From contig NZ_CP055930.1 of assembly GCF_013927005.1 (NCBI RefSeq), positions 4,154,001-4,218,000 on the forward strand: a stretch of DNA of 64,000 nucleotides, given 5' to 3'. This DNA is from Enterobacter sp. RHBSTW-00175. Its GTDB lineage: Bacteria; Pseudomonadota; Gammaproteobacteria; Enterobacterales; Enterobacteriaceae. The position numbers and the translations under genes are program-made. Within the stretch, counting starts at the first letter, position 1. Each line of letters begins with the position of its first letter. Under the pieces are notes generated by a model. The model was not told the origin of the DNA. It worked only from the letters and a program-made list of their open reading frames with translations, and made no database searches. This document shows, in pieces, positions 57,723 through 64,000 of this stretch.

Positions 57723-58946
57723 ATGGATAAATTACTTGAGCGTTTTTTACAGTACGTTTCGCTGGATACCCAATCTAAACCGGGTGTCCGACAGGTGCCG
57801 AGCACCGAAGGCCAGTGGAAGTTATTAAACCTGCTGAAAGGGCAACTCGAGGAGTTGGGGCTGGTCAACGTCACACTCAGCGATAAAGGCACTGTGATGG
57901 GGACGCTGCCTGCGAATGTCGACGCAGATATCCCGGCCATCGGCTTTATTTCCCATGTCGATACCTCACCGGATTTTAGCGGTAAGCATGTTAACCCGCA
58001 GATTGTCGAAAACTACCGCGGCGGTGATATTGCGCTGGGCATTGGTGACGAAGTGCTCTCTCCGGTGATGTTCCCGGTATTGCATCAGCTGCTGGGGCAA
58101 ACGCTGATCACCACCGACGGTAAAACCCTGCTGGGTGCGGATGACAAAGCCGGTGTTGCCGAGATAATGACGGCGCTGGCGGTACTGAAAGGCAAAAATA
58201 TCCCGCACGGCGATATCCGCGTGGCATTCACGCCAGATGAAGAGGTCGGTAAGGGCGCGAAGCATTTTGATGTTGAAGCCTTTAACGCGCAATGGGCCTA
58301 TACCGTTGACGGCGGCGGCGTTGGCGAACTGGAGTATGAAAACTTCAATGCGGCGTCGGTCACCATTAAAATTGTGGGCAACAACGTACATCCAGGCTCG
58401 GCAAAAGGGGTGATGGTGAATGCGTTGTCGCTGGCGGCACGCATTCATGCAGAAGTCCCGGCAGAAGAGAGCCCGGAACTGACCGAAGGGTATGAGGGGT
58501 TCTACCACCTGACCAATATCAAAGGCACCGTGGACAGCGCGCAGATGCACTACATTGTCCGCGATTTCGACCGCAAAGCCTTTGAAGCCCGCAAGCGCAA
58601 GATGATGGAAATCGCCAAAAAGGTGGGCAAGGGGCTGCACCCTGATTGCTATATTGAGCTGATCATCGAAGACAGCTATTACAATATGCGCGAGAAGGTG
58701 ATGGAACATCCGCATATCCTTGATATCGCCCAGCAGGCGATGCGGGACTGCGATATTGAACCCCTGTTGAAACCGATTCGCGGCGGCACCGACGGCTCGC
58801 AGCTTTCGTTCATGGGGCTGCCGTGCCCGAACCTGTTTACCGGCGGGTATAACTACCACGGCAAACACGAATTCGTGACGCTGGAAGGCATGGAGAAAGC
58901 GGTGAAAGTGATCGTGCGGATCGCGGAGTTAACGGCGAAACGGTAG
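57723..58946 (+). CDS. pepT: Peptidase T (tripeptidase)
   Basis: 407 residues, M20-family zinc aminopeptidase for tripeptides, cytoplasmic. Conserved metal-binding motifs [22 protein letters not shown] and [16 protein letters not shown] precedes ATG 57723. Divergent from potA. In Salmonella pepT is induced anaerobically by FNR; a degenerate FNR-like word (TTGAT-N4-ATTGA at 57678) is present but weak. Confidence 0.97.
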   Translation: MDKLLERFLQYVSLDTQSKPGVRQVPSTEGQWKLLNLLKGQLEELGLVNVTLSDKGTVMGTLPANVDADIPAIGFISHVDTSPDFSGKHVNPQIVENYRGGDIALGIGDEVLSPVMFPVLHQLLGQTLITTDGKTLLGADDKAGVAEIMTALAVLKGKNIPHGDIRVAFTPDEEVGKGAKHFDVEAFNAQWAYTVDGGGVGELEYENFNAASVTIKIVGNNVHPGSAKGVMVNALSLAARIHAEVPAEESPELTEGYEGFYHLTNIKGTVDSAQMHYIVRDFDRKAFEARKRKMMEIAKKVGKGLHPDCYIELIIEDSYYNMREKVMEHPHILDIAQQAMRDCDIEPLLKPIRGGTDGSQLSFMGLPCPNLFTGGYNYHGKHEFVTLEGMEKAVKVIVRIAELTAKR

Positions 58947-58955
58947 CCACGTTAA

Positions 58956-59030
58956 GCCGGGTGGCGGCTGCGCCTTACCCGGCCTACGTTCAAATTTTAG
59001 GCCCGGTAAACGCAGCGCCACCGGGCGTTA
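58956..59030. repeat. REP/BIME element
   Basis: GCCGGGTGGCGGCTGCGCCT..CCCGGCCTAC followed by an inverted partner ending CAGCGCCACCGGGC, in the convergent gap between pepT and roxA. Typical enterobacterial REP sequence. Confidence 0.85.
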
Positions 59031-59037
59031 AGACGAC

Positions 59038-60159
59038 TCAGTCCTCAAAGAACCAATACCCGCTGTTCACCAGCGCGGCCAGCATCGCGAGAAATGACGG
59101 GTCTTCCAGCGCATCACCAAAGGTATCGGCAGTCAGCACCATATTGTTGGCGATGGATCCCAGCGCCGGGCGGTGCGGAGAATCCAGCTTCTCGCCGTTA
59201 ACGAAAACATCTTCGCCAATGCGCAGCACGCGTAATCCACCCAGACGAACCAGCTTATCGCCCTGTTGCAGCGCATCATAAATTTCGTCGGCCTGGTATG
59301 GCGGCTCCGGCGGCGCAACGTCCAGCTCGTGACGGGACTGGCTGACAAACTCACCAAACCACTGTCTGAAATGTTCAGGTTCGTTAATCAAATCCAGCAT
59401 CATCCCGCGCAACTTATCCAGCTCCTGCGGCAGGATATCGGCCGGATGCTCACGTGCCGGTACATCCGGGTCGCTGTAACGATAGCTGCCCAGCTCACGC
59501 TGCAACACGTAGTCGGCAAAACCGCTGATCATTTCCCGGCCGCTTGGCGCGCGGAAACCAACGGAGTAGTTCAGGGAGTTTTCCAGCGAGTAGCCTTCAT
59601 GCGGGAATCCAGGTGGAATATAGAGAATGTCGCCAGGCTCCAGCTCCTCGTCGATAATCCCTTCAAACGGGTCCACCTGGAGCAGGTCAGGATGCGGGCA
59701 GTGCTGTTTCATTGGCACTTTCTCACCCACGCGCCAGCGGCGGCGGCCAGTACCCTGAATGATAAACACGTCGTATTGATCCAGATGCGGGCCAACGCCA
59801 CCGCCGGGCACGGAGAAGGAGATCATCAGATCGTCCATTCGCCAGTCGGGCAGGGCGCGGAACGGACGCATTAACGCTGCGGTAGGTTCATGCCAGTTGT
59901 TGACCGCCTGAACCAGTAAAGACCAGTTGTTTTCACCCAGGTGATCGTAGCTTTCGAATGGACCGTGGCTGACTTGCCATTTCCCGTCCTGGTGGCTTAC
60001 CAGGCGGCTGTCCACTTCGTTTTCCATTGCCAGACCGGCCAGCTCATCAGGCGAGATGGGGTCGACGAAATTGCTGAACCCGCGCTTCAGAACGACCGGG
60101 CGTTTTTGCCAGTAGCGTTCAATAAATTCGGGCCAGTTAAGTGTTAAGTGATATTCCAT
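59038..60159 (-). CDS. roxA: Ribosomal protein L16 arginine hydroxylase RoxA (YcfD)
   Basis: 373-residue Fe(II)/2-oxoglutarate JmjC oxygenase that hydroxylates Arg81 of ribosomal protein L16. The iron ligands are visible in HLDQYDVF (His, Asp) and FPHEGYSL (His). The winged-helix C-terminal part is complete. Expected neighbour of phoQ and pepT. Confidence 0.96.
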   Translation of the reverse strand: MEYHLTLNWPEFIERYWQKRPVVLKRGFSNFVDPISPDELAGLAMENEVDSRLVSHQDGKWQVSHGPFESYDHLGENNWSLLVQAVNNWHEPTAALMRPFRALPDWRMDDLMISFSVPGGGVGPHLDQYDVFIIQGTGRRRWRVGEKVPMKQHCPHPDLLQVDPFEGIIDEELEPGDILYIPPGFPHEGYSLENSLNYSVGFRAPSGREMISGFADYVLQRELGSYRYSDPDVPAREHPADILPQELDKLRGMMLDLINEPEHFRQWFGEFVSQSRHELDVAPPEPPYQADEIYDALQQGDKLVRLGGLRVLRIGEDVFVNGEKLDSPHRPALGSIANNMVLTADTFGDALEDPSFLAMLAALVNSGYWFFED

Positions 60160-60250
60160 ATTTTTTTATTCCGCAGGCTCTTACTGAAACGGATTATAAC
60201 GGAAGCAGCAGAGACTGGGTGCGAGATCCTCGCATTTTTCACATAACGGA

Positions 60251-61714
60251 TTAACTATCGTTCGATGTGGGTTGTTGACGACCAAAAATAGCTTCCATTC
60301 GTGCGCCACCCAGCAAGCTTTCGCCAGTTTCAATCTTGCCATCGTATTGATCAACAATCTCCAGCGCGACAGATAAACCAACGCCCTGGCCCGGGCGCAG
60401 CGTGTCGGCTCGTTGCCCGCGGTCAAAAACGACATCGCGTTTATTGCGCGGAATTCCCGGGCCGTCATCCTCAACAATAATATGCAGCTCGTTTTCTGTC
60501 TGTCGGGCAGACACCTCCACAAACTCCAGGCAATATTTGCACGCGTTATCGAGCAGATTCCCCATCACTTCCATAAAATCATTTTTCTCACCCACAAAGC
60601 TGATTTCCGGGGAGATATCGAGGCTGATATTTACCCCTTTGCGTTGATAAACTTTATTCAGCGCGGAAGTGAGGTTATCCAGCAGAGGAGCAACCGGATG
60701 CAATTCACGGCTTAACAATGCACTACCCGAACGCATACTGGCGCGATGCAGGTAATAGCCTATTTGCTGCGAAATACGACTGATCTGCTCAAGCATCACC
60801 GGCTCGGCATCATCGACGCTGAGCTTCGCGCTGCGCATTGAGCGTAACGTGCTTTGCATCACCGCAAGCGGTGTTTTCAGGCTGTGTGTCAGGTCGGTGA
60901 GGGTGGTGCGGTATTTATCGTAGCGTTCGCGCTCGCTTTTGAGCAGGCGGTTAAGGTTACGTACCAGGCTCGTCAGTTCGCGGGTGGTGTCCGGGTTGAG
61001 CTTCTCACGGTGATGCTCTTCCAGTTCGCGCACCTCTTTCGCCAGCGACTCTATAGGGCGCAGGCTCCACCAGGCGGCCAGCCAAAGCAGAGGGATGACC
61101 AGCAACAGGTTGGCTGCCAGAACGTAAATGAACCAGCTCCACACCTTATAGGAACGTTTTAGTTCAACCGGAATAGTGTCGATCACCACGATGGTCAACT
61201 GCGGCATGTGCGTTGTCGCAGGATAAAGGTTAATGGCGACGGAGTGCGTCATCTCCGTTTCGTTATCATCTGCACGGATCTCATCCAGTCGCTGCTGGAG
61301 GGAGAGATCGTTACGGATCAAGGTGCTGGAGGCGTTAAGATCGGCTTCTATTTCATGAAAACCGTTAGTTTTGAGCCACTCCGGGCGGATGCGCTGGACA
61401 AGCCATGGAACATCACGCTGCGCCCACAGCAATTTCCCTTTTTCATTGTAAATCAATGCCATGGTAGGGCTTTGCTGATTCAGGTTTTCCGGCATGTCCA
61501 CGCTGATGTGGTCATCTTCCCACTTTGCCAGGGTGTAAAACAGGTTACTTTCACCGCGCAGCAGGCGAAATGTGGTTTTATCAAAACTAACGCTATACCC
61601 GACCAGGGCGACCATACCATAAGACAAGGAGAGCACCAGCACAACGGCTGCGGTCGCCAGCAGAAAACGAACCCGCAGCGAGAGAGGTAAAATATGGCGG
61701 AGTATCCTTTTCAT
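60251..61714 (-). CDS. phoQ: Sensor histidine kinase PhoQ
   Basis: 487 residues. Two membrane segments flank a periplasmic sensor with acidic clusters that sense low Mg2+, acid and antimicrobial peptides. Then a HAMP domain, the phospho-acceptor His in [12 protein letters not shown] (about 277) and an ATPase with DNACKY and [11 protein letters not shown]. It starts 1 bp after phoP. Confidence 0.97.
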   Translation of the reverse strand: MKRILRHILPLSLRVRFLLATAAVVLVLSLSYGMVALVGYSVSFDKTTFRLLRGESNLFYTLAKWEDDHISVDMPENLNQQSPTMALIYNEKGKLLWAQRDVPWLVQRIRPEWLKTNGFHEIEADLNASSTLIRNDLSLQQRLDEIRADDNETEMTHSVAINLYPATTHMPQLTIVVIDTIPVELKRSYKVWSWFIYVLAANLLLVIPLLWLAAWWSLRPIESLAKEVRELEEHHREKLNPDTTRELTSLVRNLNRLLKSERERYDKYRTTLTDLTHSLKTPLAVMQSTLRSMRSAKLSVDDAEPVMLEQISRISQQIGYYLHRASMRSGSALLSRELHPVAPLLDNLTSALNKVYQRKGVNISLDISPEISFVGEKNDFMEVMGNLLDNACKYCLEFVEVSARQTENELHIIVEDDGPGIPRNKRDVVFDRGQRADTLRPGQGVGLSVALEIVDQYDGKIETGESLLGGARMEAIFGRQQPTSNDS

Positions 61715-62386
61715 TTAGCGTAATTCGAACAGATAACCCTGGCCACGAACGGTGGTTATCACATCCTGGGGATACTGAGCCTGGATTTTTTTACGTAAAC
61801 GTCCCATCAGCACATCAATGGTGTGGCTCTCGCGCAGTTCGGCATCTGGGTAAAGCTGGAGCATCAGCGAATCTTTGCTCACCACTTTGCCGCTATTGCG
61901 GATAAGCGTTTCCATGATGGTGTATTCGAATGCAGTGAGTTTGATGACTTCGTCGTCAATGGAGAATTCACGGCGGGAGAGATCAACCTGGAAGGGAGGA
62001 ATAGAGATAACCTGCGATGCCAGCCCACTGTTACGACGCAACAGTGCCTGCATCCGCGCGGCCACTTCTTCAATATGGAACGGCTTGGTCACGTAGTCAT
62101 CTGCGCCAGCACTGAGCACTTCGACTTTATCCTGCCAGCCTTCGCGGGCGGTCAGCACCAGAACCGGCAATGAAACGTCATGACTGCGCCAGCGACGAAT
62201 CAGCGACAGACCGTCTTCATCCGGCAATCCTAAATCGACGATGGCAATATCAGGCAAGTGTTCATTGAGATAATAATCGGCTTCTTTTGCATCTTCGGCA
62301 TCATCCACCTGATGTCCCATCTCCTGAAGTTGTACTTTCAGGTGATGGCGTAGCAATGCATTATCTTCAACAACCAATACGCGCAT
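61715..62386 (-). CDS. phoP: Response regulator PhoP
   Basis: 223 residues from the second of two tandem ATGs (MRVLVVEDN). Receiver domain with Asp51 in [10 protein letters not shown] and a C-terminal winged helix ending [11 protein letters not shown]. Controls Mg2+, acid and envelope regulons. Preceded by its own PhoP box, so autoregulated. Confidence 0.97.
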   Translation of the reverse strand: MRVLVVEDNALLRHHLKVQLQEMGHQVDDAEDAKEADYYLNEHLPDIAIVDLGLPDEDGLSLIRRWRSHDVSLPVLVLTAREGWQDKVEVLSAGADDYVTKPFHIEEVAARMQALLRRNSGLASQVISIPPFQVDLSRREFSIDDEVIKLTAFEYTIMETLIRNSGKVVSKDSLMLQLYPDAELRESHTIDVLMGRLRKKIQAQYPQDVITTVRGQGYLFELR

Positions 62387-62429
62387 CATCTCTTCTCCCT
62401 AAATTAATGGTATGAATAGTTTAACGCCG

Positions 62430-62464
62430 ATTATGTTGTCGTGGGGATAAACATTTATTAAACC
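62430..62464 (-). promoter_or_regulatory. PhoP box and -10 of the phoPQ promoter
   Basis: On the minus strand GGTTTA-ATAAA-TGTTTA (62448..62464), the PhoP direct repeat, followed 12 bp later by CATAAT (62430..62435). Layout equals the E. coli phoP P1 promoter. Confidence 0.88.
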
Positions 62465-62475
62465 GGGGAAAAGCA

Positions 62476-62501
62476 ACCCTCTTTCCGGGCGGAAAGAGGG
62501 T
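62476..62501 (-). terminator. purB terminator
   Basis: ACCCTCTTTCC-GCCC-GGAAAGAGGGT, an 11-bp stem, followed on the minus strand by TGCTTTT. Confidence 0.85.
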
Positions 62502-62511
62502 AGAAGGAGGA

Positions 62512-64000
<1,489 letters not shown>

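Overview
The window is a piece of enterobacterial chromosome carrying a complete-looking 53.9 kb prophage. The flanking genes, hflD'-purB-phoP-phoQ-roxA-pepT-potA-potB on the right and potC-potD' on the left, follow the gene order of Escherichia coli and its relatives. The proteins are close to, but not the same as, the E. coli ones, which suggests Enterobacter or a near neighbour (Lelliottia, Leclercia, Citrobacter). The species call is an inference.

The prophage (1612..55521) lies inside the spermidine/putrescine transporter operon potABCD. A 13-bp direct repeat, ACCTTCTTGTTCA, marks attL and attR. Joining the host sides across the repeat rebuilds a potB ending in VEFE whose TGA overlaps the potC ATG. 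In the lysogen potB ends in a phage-encoded tail (VSEIND), and potCD sit 54 kb from the potA promoter, directly downstream of the integrase gene.

The phage is a lambdoid siphovirus with HK97-type head genes and lambda-type tail-tip genes. From left to right: integrase and excisionase; a RecE-like/DEDDh exonuclease fusion; a repressor with a divergent Cro/YdaS-like and YdaT-like pair; O-like and P-like replication genes with iterons inside O; PerC-like and winged-helix proteins; an arsenic-resistance island (arsRDABC rightward, arsR2-arsH-sigma'-'arsA-arsN1 leftward); a LexA-controlled dinI-like gene; RusA, a DUF968 protein and a Q-like antiterminator; a methyltransferase module bracketed by two related hairpins; a uspF-like gene beside a holin remnant; holin, lysozyme, Rz and Rz1; HNH nuclease, zinc-knuckle protein and terminases; head and tail genes up to J; the Cor superinfection-exclusion lipoprotein; and a tail fibre.

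The right end holds the most unusual arrangement. The fibre gene contains a Gin/Hin-type crossover site, and an inverted partner site lies in a silent alternative fibre 3' end next to an invertase gene. The two sites are in the same reading phase, so inversion would swap the fibre C-terminus. The predicted invertible segment is about 8.1 kb because it also holds an IS30-family element and a TetR-regulated cluster of oxidoreductases. The prophage therefore carries metal(loid) and probable electrophile resistance, phage exclusion and fibre switching, while splitting a host polyamine transporter.
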